Positions 44,875 to 53,564 of a stretch of 64,000 bases of DNA are shown piece after piece. Positions within the stretch are counted from its first letter, which is position 1; the number at the start of each line of letters is the position of its first letter. This stretch comes from an uncultured Sedimentitalea sp. (GTDB taxonomy: Bacteria > Pseudomonadota > Alphaproteobacteria > Rhodobacterales > Rhodobacteraceae): assembly GCA_947504115.1 (NCBI GenBank), contig CANNGH010000001.1, forward strand, positions 434,001 to 498,000, in the 5' to 3' direction. The notes beneath the pieces were generated by a model. It was not told where the DNA came from. It searched no databases and saw only the letters and a program-made list of their open reading frames with translations. Position numbers and translations under genes: made by a program.

Positions 44875-46245
44875 ATGTCCATTCCCCAGTCCGGTGGCGG
44901 ACCGATCGAAAGCATCGACCAGTTGGCGCAGTATCTTGCCGACGGATGCAAGCCCAAGGCCGACTGGCGCATCGGCACCGAGCACGAGAAATTCGGCTAT
45001 TGCAAGGACACGCTGGAACCGATCCCCTATGACGGCAAGCGGTCGGTCAAGGCGGTTCTGGAAGGCCTGCGCGACGCGCATGGCTGGGCGCCGGTGGAAG
45101 AGGCGGGCAACCTGATCGGGCTGGAAAAGAACGGCGCGAACGTGTCGCTGGAGCCGGGCGGTCAACTGGAACTGTCCGGCGCACCGCTGGAGACCATCCA
45201 CGGCACCTGTGACGAGGTGAACGAGCATCTGCGCCAGGTCAAGGACGTGGCCGACAAGGTCGGCGTCGGCTTCATCGGACTGGGCGCGGCACCGATCTGG
45301 ACGCATGAGCAGATGCCGATGATGCCCAAGGGGCGTTACCGGCTGATGACCGACTACATGGATCGCGTCGGCACCATGGGCAAGTCGATGATGTACCGCA
45401 CCTGCACGGTTCAGGTGAATCTGGATTTCGGATCCGAGGCCGACATGGTGCAGAAACTGCGCGTCGCGCTGGCATTGCAACCGGTCGCCACCGCGCTGTT
45501 CGCCAACTCCCCGTTCTTCGAGGGCAAGACCAACGGGCACAAAAGCTGGCGCAGCCGCGTGTGGCGCGATCTGGACCCCGACCGCACCGGCATGCTGCCC
45601 TTCGTGTTCGAGGACGGGTTCGGGTTTCAGGCCTGGGTGGATTACGCGCTCGATGTGCCGATGTATTTCGTCTATCGCGATGGCGTCTATATCGATGCGC
45701 TCGGCCAGTCCTTCCGCGATTTCCTCAAGGGCGAACTGCCCGCGCTGCCGGGCGAAAAGCCGACAATGTCGGATTTTGCCGACCACCTGACAACGATCTT
45801 CCCCGAAGCCCGGATCAAGCAATTCATGGAGATGCGCGGCGCGGATGGCGGCCCGTGGCGGCGGTTATGTGCCTTGCCCGCGTTCTGGGTCGGCTTGATG
45901 TATGACCAGAGCAGCCTGGACGGCGCATGGGACATCGCCAAGGGCTGGGATGCGGAAACCCGCGAGGCCTTGCGCGTGGCCGCCAGCCGCGACGGATTGC
46001 AGGCCCGCGTGGGCGACATCCACATGCACGATCTGGCGCGCGAGGTGCTGGCCCTGTCCGATGCCGGTCTGCGCGCCCGCGCCCGTCCCGGATCGGGCGG
46101 ATTGCTGCCGGACGAGACGCATTTTCTCAACGCCCTGAAAGAAAGCGTCGAAACCGGCAAGGTTCCCGCGGACGAGTTGCTTGACCGTTACGCGGGAGAG
46201 TGGGACGGGGATCTGACACGCATCTACGCCGAATACAGCTATTGA
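44875..46245 (+). CDS. gshA: glutamate-cysteine ligase, plant/alphaproteobacterial type
   Basis: Makes gamma-glutamylcysteine, the first step of glutathione synthesis, in the cytoplasm. 456 residues of the GCS2-type used by plants and alphaproteobacteria: DWRIGTEHEKFGYCKDTLEP, NVSLEPGGQLELSGAPLETI, RYRLMTDYMDRVGTMGKSMM, YRTCTVQVNLDFGSE and FFEGKTNGHKSWRSRVW. Two Cys in positions used for redox control in plant enzymes are not obviously conserved. GCGGAGCG precedes the ATG. An 8-bp hairpin overlaps the stop. Confidence 0.96.
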   Translation: MSIPQSGGGPIESIDQLAQYLADGCKPKADWRIGTEHEKFGYCKDTLEPIPYDGKRSVKAVLEGLRDAHGWAPVEEAGNLIGLEKNGANVSLEPGGQLELSGAPLETIHGTCDEVNEHLRQVKDVADKVGVGFIGLGAAPIWTHEQMPMMPKGRYRLMTDYMDRVGTMGKSMMYRTCTVQVNLDFGSEADMVQKLRVALALQPVATALFANSPFFEGKTNGHKSWRSRVWRDLDPDRTGMLPFVFEDGFGFQAWVDYALDVPMYFVYRDGVYIDALGQSFRDFLKGELPALPGEKPTMSDFADHLTTIFPEARIKQFMEMRGADGGPWRRLCALPAFWVGLMYDQSSLDGAWDIAKGWDAETREALRVAASRDGLQARVGDIHMHDLAREVLALSDAGLRARARPGSGGLLPDETHFLNALKESVETGKVPADELLDRYAGEWDGDLTRIYAEYSY

Positions 46246-46269
46246 TCGCGGCGCCTCGCCTCCGCGATC
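46244..46269 (+). terminator. hairpin at the gshA stop
   Basis: GATCGCGG (46244-46251) pairs perfectly with CCGCGATC (46262-46269) across a 10-base loop. There is no clear T-run after it, so factor-independent termination is uncertain. Confidence 0.45.
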
Positions 46270-46288
46270 ATCGGTTCATATTCTCTTG

Positions 46289-46307
46289 AAGAAAAAACTT
46301 TTCCTGA
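46289..46307. promoter_or_regulatory. A/T-tract motif upstream of the globin gene
   Basis: AAGAAAAAACTTTTCCTGA lies 69 bases before the globin ATG. It matches AAGAAAAAAATTTTCCCGA at 49089-49107 upstream of mclA in 17 of 19 bases. It could be a shared operator or simply similar A-tract promoter DNA. Confidence 0.4.
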
Positions 46308-46375
46308 CGCGTGGATGATTGTTATAAAGGCATTGAAAATACCTCTTATAGCCTTTCCACGACAGGGAGAGAGAA

Positions 46376-46810
46376 ATGAAGCAGACGATGCTGGACGAGG
46401 TTGGCGGCGAGGAATCGTTGAACAAGCTGGTCAACGATTTTTACGACCTCATGGAAACCATGCCCGAAGGGGCCGAAATCAAGAAGCTGCACGCGCGCGG
46501 TCATGGTCTGGATCATGTGCGCCTTGAGCAGTTCAATTTCCTGTCCGGGTTTCTTGGCGGACGGCGCTATTACGAAGAGAAATTCGGCCACATGAACGTG
46601 AAGCAGATGCACGCCCATGTGCCGATTTCCGAACAGGACGCCGAAGACTGGCTGACCTGCATGGACGCCGCGCTGGACAAGAACGACCTGCGCGGCCCCG
46701 AGATCGACAAGCTGCGCGCCATCTTCCGGCGCATCGCCCTGTTGCTGGTCAACGATCTGCCGGCCTGGGGCATGCCGGCCAGAATGGCTCAGGGCAGCAG
46801 CAGCACCTGA
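46376..46810 (+). CDS. truncated haemoglobin, group II
   Basis: A 144-residue 2-over-2 globin. It begins MKQTMLDEVGGEESLNKLVN, with the F-helix region FGHMNVKQMHAHVPISEQDA; the His of M-H-A-H-V-P-I is the proximal haem ligand. The group II mark is FLGGRRYYEEKFGHM with the Trp further on (DWLTCMDAAL). Group II globins bind oxygen or NO, or serve in peroxide defence. Its 3' end overlaps the convergent gckA end by 22 bases. It lies next to the serine-cycle island and shares a promoter-region motif with mclA. Confidence 0.9.
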   Translation: MKQTMLDEVGGEESLNKLVNDFYDLMETMPEGAEIKKLHARGHGLDHVRLEQFNFLSGFLGGRRYYEEKFGHMNVKQMHAHVPISEQDAEDWLTCMDAALDKNDLRGPEIDKLRAIFRRIALLLVNDLPAWGMPARMAQGSSST

Positions 46811-48048
46811 ACATCGGCCACATTGGTGCCCGTCGCGCCGGTGATCAGCAGATCGTCGGCAGCGGCGAGGGCGGCATAGCTGTCATTGTTGGCCAGCAGA
46901 GCGTCGACATCCGCCCCGGACTGCGCAATGCGCGCGATGGTGGTGCCGTCGACAAGGCCGCCGGCCGCATCCGTGGGGCCGTCGCGCCCGTCGGTGCCGC
47001 CGCTCAGAAATACCCAGCCTTCGGGCAGATCGGCACCCTGCAGCGCCACGCGCAGGGCGAGTTCCTGATTGCGCCCGCCGCGTCCGCTGCCGCGAATCTG
47101 CACGGTGGTTTCGCCGCCGAAGATCAGCGCCGTGGGGCCATCGGCACGCTGATCGCGGACCGATCCGACAATCTGTGCTGCAGCGTCCGAAACATCGCCG
47201 ATCAGCCTGTCGCTGACGATCCGCGCAGTCCAGCCTTCGGGAGTCGCGGATTGCATGGCGTCGAGCGATTGGCGGTTGCTGCCGATCAGATGATTGTCGC
47301 CCTCGGGCACCGGATCGCGGGTATCCTCGGACAGAAGCAGGGTTTGGGCGCGTCGCGGCAGGGAGTCGAAAATGCCCATATCCTTCAGCGACTTGACCGC
47401 CTGCTGCCGCGTTCCCAGCGGGGAAACCGTCGGCCCGCTGGCGATCGCGCGCAGGTCGTCGCCGATCACGTCCGACAGGATCAGTGCCGTCACCGGGGCA
47501 GGGGCGGCATGGCGCAGCAGGCCGCCGCCCTTGAGTTCCGAAAGTTGCTGGCGGATCATGTTCATCGCCACGATATCCAGCCCGCTTTCCAGCAAAAGGC
47601 GATTGACCGCCTGCTTGTCGGCCAGCGTCAGCGGCTTGATCGGAGCGGGCACCAGCGCCGAACCGCCACCCGATATCAGCGCCAGAACCCGATCATTCTC
47701 GCCAGCGGAGGCGAGCAGATCGATGATTCGGTTCGCAGCATCGAACCCGGCCTGATCCGGCACCGGATGGCCGGCGGTCAGGATGGACGCGCCGGAAACC
47801 GATTGGGCGTTCTCGTGATGGGTGACGCCCAGCGCCGTGACAGGTCCTGGCACATGCTGCATCGCTTCGCGCAGCATCGCGGGCGCGGCCTTGCCGATCG
47901 CGATCAGGATAGACTGCCCGCCAGCCGGGAGACGGGCTGGCGGGTGTCTGAGCAGGTGCCGCCGGACCGCCAAAGCGGGGTCGGCGGCATCCACCGCAGC
48001 CTTGAAAAGCTGTTGCGCAAGATCGCGCATGTCAGCCTTTTGCGTCAT
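46789..48048 (-). CDS. gckA: glycerate 2-kinase (MOFRL family)
   Basis: Phosphorylates D-glycerate to 2-phosphoglycerate, the kinase step of the serine cycle. 419 residues. The N-terminal DUF4147/GK domain has ILIAIGKAAPAMLREAM, LTAGHPVPDQAGFDAA, LALISGGGSALVPAP and QQLSELKGGGLLRHA. The C-terminal MOFRL domain has LIFGGETTVQIRGSGRGGRN and GTDGRDGPTDAAGGLVDG. The ATG overlaps the mclA stop (ATGA). Homologues called TtuD act in tartrate breakdown; here the coupling to malyl-CoA lyase favours the serine-cycle role. Confidence 0.92.
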   Translation of the reverse strand: MTQKADMRDLAQQLFKAAVDAADPALAVRRHLLRHPPARLPAGGQSILIAIGKAAPAMLREAMQHVPGPVTALGVTHHENAQSVSGASILTAGHPVPDQAGFDAANRIIDLLASAGENDRVLALISGGGSALVPAPIKPLTLADKQAVNRLLLESGLDIVAMNMIRQQLSELKGGGLLRHAAPAPVTALILSDVIGDDLRAIASGPTVSPLGTRQQAVKSLKDMGIFDSLPRRAQTLLLSEDTRDPVPEGDNHLIGSNRQSLDAMQSATPEGWTARIVSDRLIGDVSDAAAQIVGSVRDQRADGPTALIFGGETTVQIRGSGRGGRNQELALRVALQGADLPEGWVFLSGGTDGRDGPTDAAGGLVDGTTIARIAQSGADVDALLANNDSYAALAAADDLLITGATGTNVADVQVLLLP

Positions 48049-49019
48049 GCGTCAGCAATCTGCTTGGCTTTTTCGACAAGCACTTCGGCCTGACGAATCG
48101 AGGCATAGTCGATCAGGCGACCGTCCAGCGATACCGCACCCTTGCCGGCGGCTTCGGCCTCGGCCATTGCCTTGATGATCCGCTGTGCGCGGTCGATCTC
48201 ATCGTCGGACGGGCTCATCACCTCGTTTGCCAGTGCGATCTGGCTGGGGTGAATGGCCCATTTGCCTTCACAACCGATGACGGCGGCACGATAGGCGGCG
48301 GCGCGGTATCCGTCGGGATCCGAGAAATCGCCGAACGGACCGTCAATCGGGCGCAGGCCGTTGGCACGGCAGGCGACGACCATACGCGAAATGGCATAAT
48401 GCCACATGTCGCCCCAATGGGTTTCGCGCTTGCCCTCACTATCGGGGTCGGTCAGCACGGCGTAGTTCTCGTTCACGCCACCGATCACCGTGGTGCGGGC
48501 GCGCATGCTGGCAGCATAGTCGGCAACCCCGAAATGCATGCTTTCGTTGCGCTTGGACGCGGCAGCGATCTCGTGAACGTTCTGCATGCCCAGCGCGGTT
48601 TCGATGATATGTTCGAAACCGATACGCTTTTTATAGCCCTTTGCTTCCTCGATCTGGGTCACCAGCATATCGATGGCATAGACATCTGCCGCAGTGCCGA
48701 CCTTGGGAATCATGATCAGGTCGAGACGCTCGGCCTGCTCTACGATGTCGACCACATCACGATACATGTAGTGAGTGTCCAGACCGTTGATTCGAATCGA
48801 CATGGATTTCTTGCCCCAATCGATCTCGTTCAGGGCCTTGATGATGTTCTTGCGCGCCTGCGCCTTCTCGTCCGGCGCGACGGCGTCCTCGAGGTCGAGA
48901 AAGATCACATCGACGTCGGAATCGGCCGCTTTCTCAAACATTTGCGGCTGACTGCCGGGAACGGCAAGTTCACTGCGATTCAGTCGTGCGGGGGCTTGTT
49001 CAATAGGGTGGAAACTCAT
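48045..49019 (-). CDS. mclA: L-malyl-CoA/beta-methylmalyl-CoA lyase
   Basis: Splits malyl-CoA to glyoxylate and acetyl-CoA, closing the serine cycle; in some relatives it also acts in the ethylmalonyl-CoA pathway. 324 residues, CitE-like TIM barrel: RSELAVPGSQPQMFEKAADS, VIFLDLEDAVAPDEK with the metal-binding acids, SIRINGLDTHYMYRDVVD, IGFEHIIETALGMQNVHEI and the C-terminal KWAIHPSQIALANE. The length equals that of Methylobacterium Mcl. AAAGGAG lies 9 bases before the ATG. First gene of the mclA-gckA pair, divergent in sense from sgaA across the regulator gene. Confidence 0.94.
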   Translation of the reverse strand: MSFHPIEQAPARLNRSELAVPGSQPQMFEKAADSDVDVIFLDLEDAVAPDEKAQARKNIIKALNEIDWGKKSMSIRINGLDTHYMYRDVVDIVEQAERLDLIMIPKVGTAADVYAIDMLVTQIEEAKGYKKRIGFEHIIETALGMQNVHEIAAASKRNESMHFGVADYAASMRARTTVIGGVNENYAVLTDPDSEGKRETHWGDMWHYAISRMVVACRANGLRPIDGPFGDFSDPDGYRAAAYRAAVIGCEGKWAIHPSQIALANEVMSPSDDEIDRAQRIIKAMAEAEAAGKGAVSLDGRLIDYASIRQAEVLVEKAKQIADA

Positions 49020-49067
49020 GGTGTTTTGCTCCTTTGGCGAACACGGGTCATTGCCCCCTTATGCAAT

Positions 49068-49107
49068 CGGGAAATATTGTTTCCTGTCAAGAAAAAAATT
49101 TTCCCGA
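49068..49107 (-). promoter_or_regulatory. putative operator/promoter region of mclA-gckA
   Basis: CGGGAAA (49068-49074) mirrors TTTCCCG (49100-49106), and TGTTTCCTGTC (49078-49088) is the same 11-mer found at 49945-49955 upstream of sgaA. The site is about 50-90 bases upstream of the mclA ATG. Its position between coding regions and the shared word suggest an operator; there is no direct proof. Confidence 0.5.
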
Positions 49108-49133
49108 ATCTTTCGCGCCGAATCCCGCCTGTT

Positions 49134-49796
49134 TCAGTGCTCGTCCCGGTCCCGTGCCATCCGTTCGCCGGGCAGACGACTGCCGTAGTAGAACGCGATC
49201 GCCTGGGCGCGATTGCGCACCGAGAGCTTTTCGAACAGGTTCGACAGGTGAAACTTGACCGTGTTGATCGAGATATTCAACTCTTTCGACAATTCGCGAT
49301 TGGTCAGCCCCTTGGACAGCGCCTCGAGCATCACTCGTTCGCGGCGCGACAGCGACTGGATCGGATCCCTCTGCAATTCGCGCACATCAAGGAACGGGAA
49401 CACCATCTTGCCTGCCGCCACTGCGACGCAGGTCTCCAAAAGCCCCTCGACCGGCCCGTTGCGCGCGGCAAATCCGGCAGCACCCGCGCCCATCGCGCCG
49501 CGGTGGGCATCGCTGCTTTCGTCGCCATAGACCACGAGGCGGGGCGCTTTTTCGTGTTCGCGCAATACATCAAGCAACCGCGCGCCGCCGAGCACGGGCA
49601 GGTTCCAGTCGATCACGCCGACCTCCGCCGGGGCGCGCATCACCGTTCCCAGAAAGCCTTCGGCCGTCGCCGCCGTGGCGACGAGGGAGAATCGCCGGTC
49701 GCGTTCGAAAACAGCCGACATCGCCGACAGGACCAGCGGATTGCTGTCCGCCAATATGATCCTGATCGCTGTAGATGATTGGTTAACTGTCGCCAT
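49134..49796 (-). CDS. LuxR-type response regulator with degenerate receiver
   Basis: A 220-residue NarL/FixJ-like regulator. The C-terminal LuxR helix-turn-helix is intact: SLSRRERVMLEALSKGLTNR, then ELSKELNISINTVKFHLSNL. The receiver keeps the Asp in VGVIDWNLPVLGG, but the acidic pair is reduced (ILADSNPLVLSA instead of a D-D-x-P), the Thr/Ser after strand 4 is Gly (LVVYGDESSD), and the Lys of strand 5 is Arg (GFAARNGP). No histidine kinase is adjacent. It sits between the two arms of the serine-cycle island and is the likely local regulator. AAAAGG precedes ATG 49796. Confidence 0.88.
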   Translation of the reverse strand: MATVNQSSTAIRIILADSNPLVLSAMSAVFERDRRFSLVATAATAEGFLGTVMRAPAEVGVIDWNLPVLGGARLLDVLREHEKAPRLVVYGDESSDAHRGAMGAGAAGFAARNGPVEGLLETCVAVAAGKMVFPFLDVRELQRDPIQSLSRRERVMLEALSKGLTNRELSKELNISINTVKFHLSNLFEKLSVRNRAQAIAFYYGSRLPGERMARDRDEH

Positions 49797-49990
49797 GCAA
49801 AGCCTTTTCCTAAATAAACCACCCATTCCGATAGGTGCGATTGCGGTATACTACGGTATTTTTACCGGTTTGGGTAGGTTATTTCCCACCCATATAGATG
49901 CCCAAAAGCAGCATTAAGGTATGTTGCGCAATTTCGCCATAGGGTGTTTCCTGTCGTTAAGCCTAAATTAACTGACAGGAAACATATGCC
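49797..49990. promoter_or_regulatory. divergent regulatory region between the LuxR regulator and sgaA
   Basis: 194 bases, AT-rich for this genome. Contains the near-palindrome CGGTA-TTTT-TACCG (49854-49867) preceded by a direct copy CGGTAT (49844-49849). Further on is a perfect 11-bp inverted pair TGTTTCCTGTC/GACAGGAAACA (49945-49955 and 49974-49984), whose inner bases GTTAA/TTAAC also mirror. The right arm includes the AGGAA ribosome site of sgaA, so the pair could be an operator or a translation-blocking hairpin. Confidence 0.55.
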
Positions 49991-51238
49991 ATGAGCCAGA
50001 ATATGATCTTTCCGCAACTCGACATCCCCCAGACCCTCGCGGCGGGCCCCGGGCCGGGTAACACCGATCCCCGCGTTCTCGAGCGGTTCGCCAGTGCCGG
50101 CGTCGCCGACCACATGCAGCCGGACGTCCTGCGCGGGATGATCGAGTGCAAGCAGATGCTGCGCGCGATCATGGGCACCGACAACGTCCACACATACGGC
50201 GTGGCCGGCACCGGCTGGAGCGGGCTGGACGTGATGTTCAGCGCGGTGATGCCGGGCGACAAGGTCGTCGTCTTTGCCAACGGCACCTTCTCCGGGGTCG
50301 ACGGGTTGACCGTGCGCATGAAGGCAGCCACAGCCGAAGAGCTGGCCGCCGCTCCGCTGAACCCGCAGCCGGCATCTGTTGTCACCATCGACGTCCCCCA
50401 CGGTGAATCCGTCACTGCCGAGATCATCGAAAAGGCGCTGGCCGAGCACAAGCCGAAATGGGCCGTGATGGCGCATTGGGAAACCGGTTCGGGCCGGATC
50501 AACGACATCCGCGGCCTGTCGGATTCCTGCGAACGCCATGACGTGATGGGGCTGGTCGATGCCGTCTCCTCGCTGGGCGTCGAGAATTTCCGCATCGACG
50601 ATTTTCCCGGCATCCACGGCTGGGCGTCCTGCCCGCAGAAGGGTATCTGCTGCCTGCCGCTGACCTACGCGCCGGTGTCGTTCACCGACCGTTATATCGA
50701 CGAGCTGAAGAAGACCGGCACCCGCACCTTCGTGCATCATCCCATTCTGGAAGCGCGCCACTGGGGCATCATCGACGGCAAGGATGTCGAAAAGGGCGTC
50801 TATCACCGCACCCACAGCCCCTATGCGGTCGCCGCCTTCCACGAGGCGCTGCGCATCACGCTGGAGGAAACGGTGGCGAAGCGCGCCGAGGATTATGCGT
50901 TCCACGAGGCGGCGCTGCGCGAAGCGGTGACGGCGATGGGCTGCAATGTCACCTCGAACATGACGTCGCTGGTGGTGCTGAACCTTCCCGAAAGCCTGGC
51001 GGGCCGCGAGGCGGAGCTGGTGCAGAACTGCCGCGCCGACGGCTTCGGCATCTGGCCGACGCTGTCCGAGCCGGTGCAGGTCCGGATCGGCATCCTCAAC
51101 CTTCTGACGCCCGCGGCGATCACCGAGATCGTCACGCGTTTCGCCAAGGCGATGCAGGAACTGGGTGCGGATGTCGACATGGAGGCCGTTCAGGCCGTGC
51201 TCGACAAGCATTTCAAATCCACCATCGCCGCTGAATAA
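49991..51238 (+). CDS. sgaA: serine-glyoxylate aminotransferase
   Basis: Transfers the amino group of serine to glyoxylate, giving hydroxypyruvate and glycine; the PLP enzyme that opens the serine cycle. 415 residues of class V fold: [71 protein letters not shown] and the PLP Lys in [11 protein letters not shown], with the C-terminal substrate Arg region [16 protein letters not shown] 49991 is preferred to the ATG at 49986, which runs only to MP-stop. Starts the sgaA-mtkA-mtkB-orf-ppc-glyA unit. Confidence 0.93.
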   Translation: MSQNMIFPQLDIPQTLAAGPGPGNTDPRVLERFASAGVADHMQPDVLRGMIECKQMLRAIMGTDNVHTYGVAGTGWSGLDVMFSAVMPGDKVVVFANGTFSGVDGLTVRMKAATAEELAAAPLNPQPASVVTIDVPHGESVTAEIIEKALAEHKPKWAVMAHWETGSGRINDIRGLSDSCERHDVMGLVDAVSSLGVENFRIDDFPGIHGWASCPQKGICCLPLTYAPVSFTDRYIDELKKTGTRTFVHHPILEARHWGIIDGKDVEKGVYHRTHSPYAVAAFHEALRITLEETVAKRAEDYAFHEAALREAVTAMGCNVTSNMTSLVVLNLPESLAGREAELVQNCRADGFGIWPTLSEPVQVRIGILNLLTPAAITEIVTRFAKAMQELGADVDMEAVQAVLDKHFKSTIAAE

Positions 51239-51261
51239 CCCCACCCAAGGGAGGAGAGACC

Positions 51262-52458
51262 ATGGATATCCATGAATATCAGGCCAAGGAAGTGCTGAGC
51301 AATTTCGGCGTCCTGATCCCGCAAGGCGCGCTGGCCTACAGCCCCGAACAGGCGGCGTATCGTGCCCGCGAAATGGGCGGTGAGCGCTGGGTCGTCAAGG
51401 CCCAGATTCACGCCGGCGGCCGCGGCAAGGCGGGCGGCGTCAAGGTTTGCGACAGCGACGTCGAGATCCAGGAAGTGACCGAAGAACTGTTCGGCAAGAA
51501 ACTGGTGACGCATCAGACCGGCCCCGAAGGCAAAGGCATCTATCGTGTCTATGTCGAGGCCGCGGTGCCGATCGACCGCGAGATCTATCTGGGTTTCGTG
51601 CTTGACCGCACCAGCCAGCGGGTGATGATCGTCGCCAGCGCCGAGGGCGGGATGGAAATCGAGGAAATCTCGGAAGAACGTCCTGACAGTATCGTGCGCG
51701 CCACGGTCGAGCCGGCCGTCGGCCTGCAGGAATTCCAGTGTCGCGAAATCGCGTTCAAGCTGGGAATCGAGGCCAGCATGGTGCAGCAGATGGTGCGCAC
51801 GCTTCAGGCCTGTTATCGCGCCTTCACCGAACTGGACGCCACCATGGTCGAGATCAACCCGCTGATCGTGACCGGCGACAACCGCATCATGGCGCTGGAC
51901 GCCAAGATGACGTTCGACGACAACGCGCTGTTCCGTCACCCGCAGATCTCCGAACTGCGCGACAAGTCGCAGGAAGACCCGCGCGAAAGCCGGGCTGCCG
52001 ACCGCGGGCTGTCCTATGTCGGGCTGGACGGCAATATCGGCTGTATCGTCAACGGGGCCGGTCTGGCCATGGCGACGATGGACACGATCAAGCTGGCCGG
52101 TGGCGAGCCTGCGAACTTCCTGGATATCGGTGGCGGCGCCACGCCCGAACGGGTGGCCAAGGCATTCCGTCTGGTGATGTCCGACAGCAACGTGCAGGCG
52201 ATACTGGTCAACATCTTCGCCGGTATCAACCGCTGTGACTGGGTGGCCGAAGGGGTCGTGCAGGCGCTGCGCGAGGTGCAGGTGGACGTGCCCGTCATCG
52301 TCCGGCTGGCCGGAACCAATGTCGAGGAGGGGCAGAAGATCCTGGCCGAGAGCGGTCTGCCGCTGATCCGCGCCACCACCCTGATGGAAGCCGCCGAGCG
52401 CGCCGTTGAGGCATGGCAGAGCGATCAGAAACAAAGCACCAACGCGAGGGCCGTCTGA
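51262..52458 (+). CDS. mtkA: malate-CoA ligase (malate thiokinase) beta subunit
   Basis: Activates malate to malyl-CoA with ATP, together with MtkB. 398 residues. ATP-grasp fold like Suc[61 protein letters not shown] and [19 protein letters not shown]. Sequence alone hardly separates it from succinyl-CoA synthetase beta; the context (sgaA, ppc, glyA, mclA) decides for malate thiokinase. Ribosome site GGGAGGAGA. Its TGA overlaps the mtkB ATG by one base. Confidence 0.92.
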   Translation: MDIHEYQAKEVLSNFGVLIPQGALAYSPEQAAYRAREMGGERWVVKAQIHAGGRGKAGGVKVCDSDVEIQEVTEELFGKKLVTHQTGPEGKGIYRVYVEAAVPIDREIYLGFVLDRTSQRVMIVASAEGGMEIEEISEERPDSIVRATVEPAVGLQEFQCREIAFKLGIEASMVQQMVRTLQACYRAFTELDATMVEINPLIVTGDNRIMALDAKMTFDDNALFRHPQISELRDKSQEDPRESRAADRGLSYVGLDGNIGCIVNGAGLAMATMDTIKLAGGEPANFLDIGGGATPERVAKAFRLVMSDSNVQAILVNIFAGINRCDWVAEGVVQALREVQVDVPVIVRLAGTNVEEGQKILAESGLPLIRATTLMEAAERAVEAWQSDQKQSTNARAV

Positions 52459-53339
52459 TGAGCATTTTTCTGGACAGCGATACCAAAGTCATCGTGCAGG
52501 GGATCACGGGCAAGATGGCCCGGTTCCACACCAAGGACATGATCGAATACGGCACCAACGTCGTGGGCGGGGTCGTGCCCGGCAAGGGTGGCGAAACCGT
52601 TGAGGGCGTGCCGGTCTTCAACACGGTCAAGGACGCCGTCGAGGCGACCAGCGCCGAGGCCACGCTGGTCTTCGTGCCGCCCCCCTCGGCCGCCGACAGC
52701 ATCATGGAGGCCGCGGATGCCGGCATCCGCTATTGCGTCTGCATCACCGACGGCATCCCGGCGCAGGACATGATCCGGGTCAAGCGTTACATGTATCGCT
52801 ACCCCAAGGAGCGCCGCATGGTGCTGACCGGCCCCAACTGCGCCGGCACCATCAGCCCCGGCAAGGCGCTGCTGGGGATCATGCCGGGCCACATCTATCT
52901 TGAGGGCAATGTCGGCATCATCGGACGCTCGGGCACGCTGGGCTACGAAGCCGCGGCGCAGCTCAAGGAGCGTGGCATCGGCGTGTCGACCTCGGTCGGT
53001 ATCGGCGGTGACCCGATCAACGGATCCTCGTTCCGCGACGTTCTGGAGCATTTCGAGAACGACCCCGACACCCATGTGATCTGCATGATCGGCGAGATCG
53101 GCGGACCGCAGGAGGCCGAAGCCGCCGAATATATCCGCGACCATGTCAGCAAGCCGGTCGTGGCCTATGTCGCCGGTCTGACCGCACCCAAGGGCCGCAC
53201 CATGGGCCATGCGGGCGCGATCATCTCGGCCTTTGGCGAAAGCGCCAGCGAGAAGGTCGAGATCCTCACCAAGGCCGGTGTGACGGTGGCCGAGAACCCG
53301 GCGGTGATCGGCGAAACCATCGCATCGATCATGCAGTAA
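52458..53339 (+). CDS. mtkB: malate-CoA ligase alpha subunit
   Basis: The CoA-binding, phospho-histidine subunit of malate thiokinase. 293 residues: [86 protein letters not shown] and the active-site His in TMGHAGAIISAFGES. ATG 52458 sits on the mtkA stop; a longer in-frame start at 52413 would overlap mtkA by 45 bases. SucD-like, with function assigned by context. Confidence 0.92.
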   Translation: MSIFLDSDTKVIVQGITGKMARFHTKDMIEYGTNVVGGVVPGKGGETVEGVPVFNTVKDAVEATSAEATLVFVPPPSAADSIMEAADAGIRYCVCITDGIPAQDMIRVKRYMYRYPKERRMVLTGPNCAGTISPGKALLGIMPGHIYLEGNVGIIGRSGTLGYEAAAQLKERGIGVSTSVGIGGDPINGSSFRDVLEHFENDPDTHVICMIGEIGGPQEAEAAEYIRDHVSKPVVAYVAGLTAPKGRTMGHAGAIISAFGESASEKVEILTKAGVTVAENPAVIGETIASIMQ

Positions 53340-53351
53340 AGGGGCGTCAGG

Positions 53352-53564
53352 ATGGTCCAAGCGGAACTATTGGTAACCCGGCGCCAGCCGGAGGCCGTCA
53401 AGGCCATGCTGACCCAAAGCCTGTCGGCGGTGCATGACACCGCCGACAAGCGGCTGAAAGCTGCACCGTCATCCCGCGATGCGGTGCTGCCGACATTTAC
53501 TGGCGTGATTGCCGTTCCGCGCGACCTCGTCGACGGCCGTCAACCGCATGATCGGGTGAACTGA
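53352..53564 (+). CDS. 70-residue protein of unknown function in the serine-cycle operon
   Basis: A 70-codon frame between mtkB and ppc: MVQAELLVTRRQPEAVKAML and on, ending DGRQPHDRVN. AGGGG lies 7 bases before the ATG, and the TGA overlaps the ppc ATG (TGATG), so it is positioned exactly like a translated operon member; ppc may depend on its translation. No family was recognised. Predicted: a short helix around residues 12-35, then an extended part. It is either a small regulator of the operon's enzymes or a coupling leader. Confidence 0.6.
   Translation: MVQAELLVTRRQPEAVKAMLTQSLSAVHDTADKRLKAAPSSRDAVLPTFTGVIAVPRDLVDGRQPHDRVN

Noticed and set aside
51262-53339. mtkA-mtkB as the TCA-cycle genes sucC-sucD
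   Set aside because: Sequence alone would allow it, but sgaA upstream, ppc and glyA downstream and mclA/gckA opposite make malate thiokinase far more likely. sucCD normally lies next to sucA or mdh.
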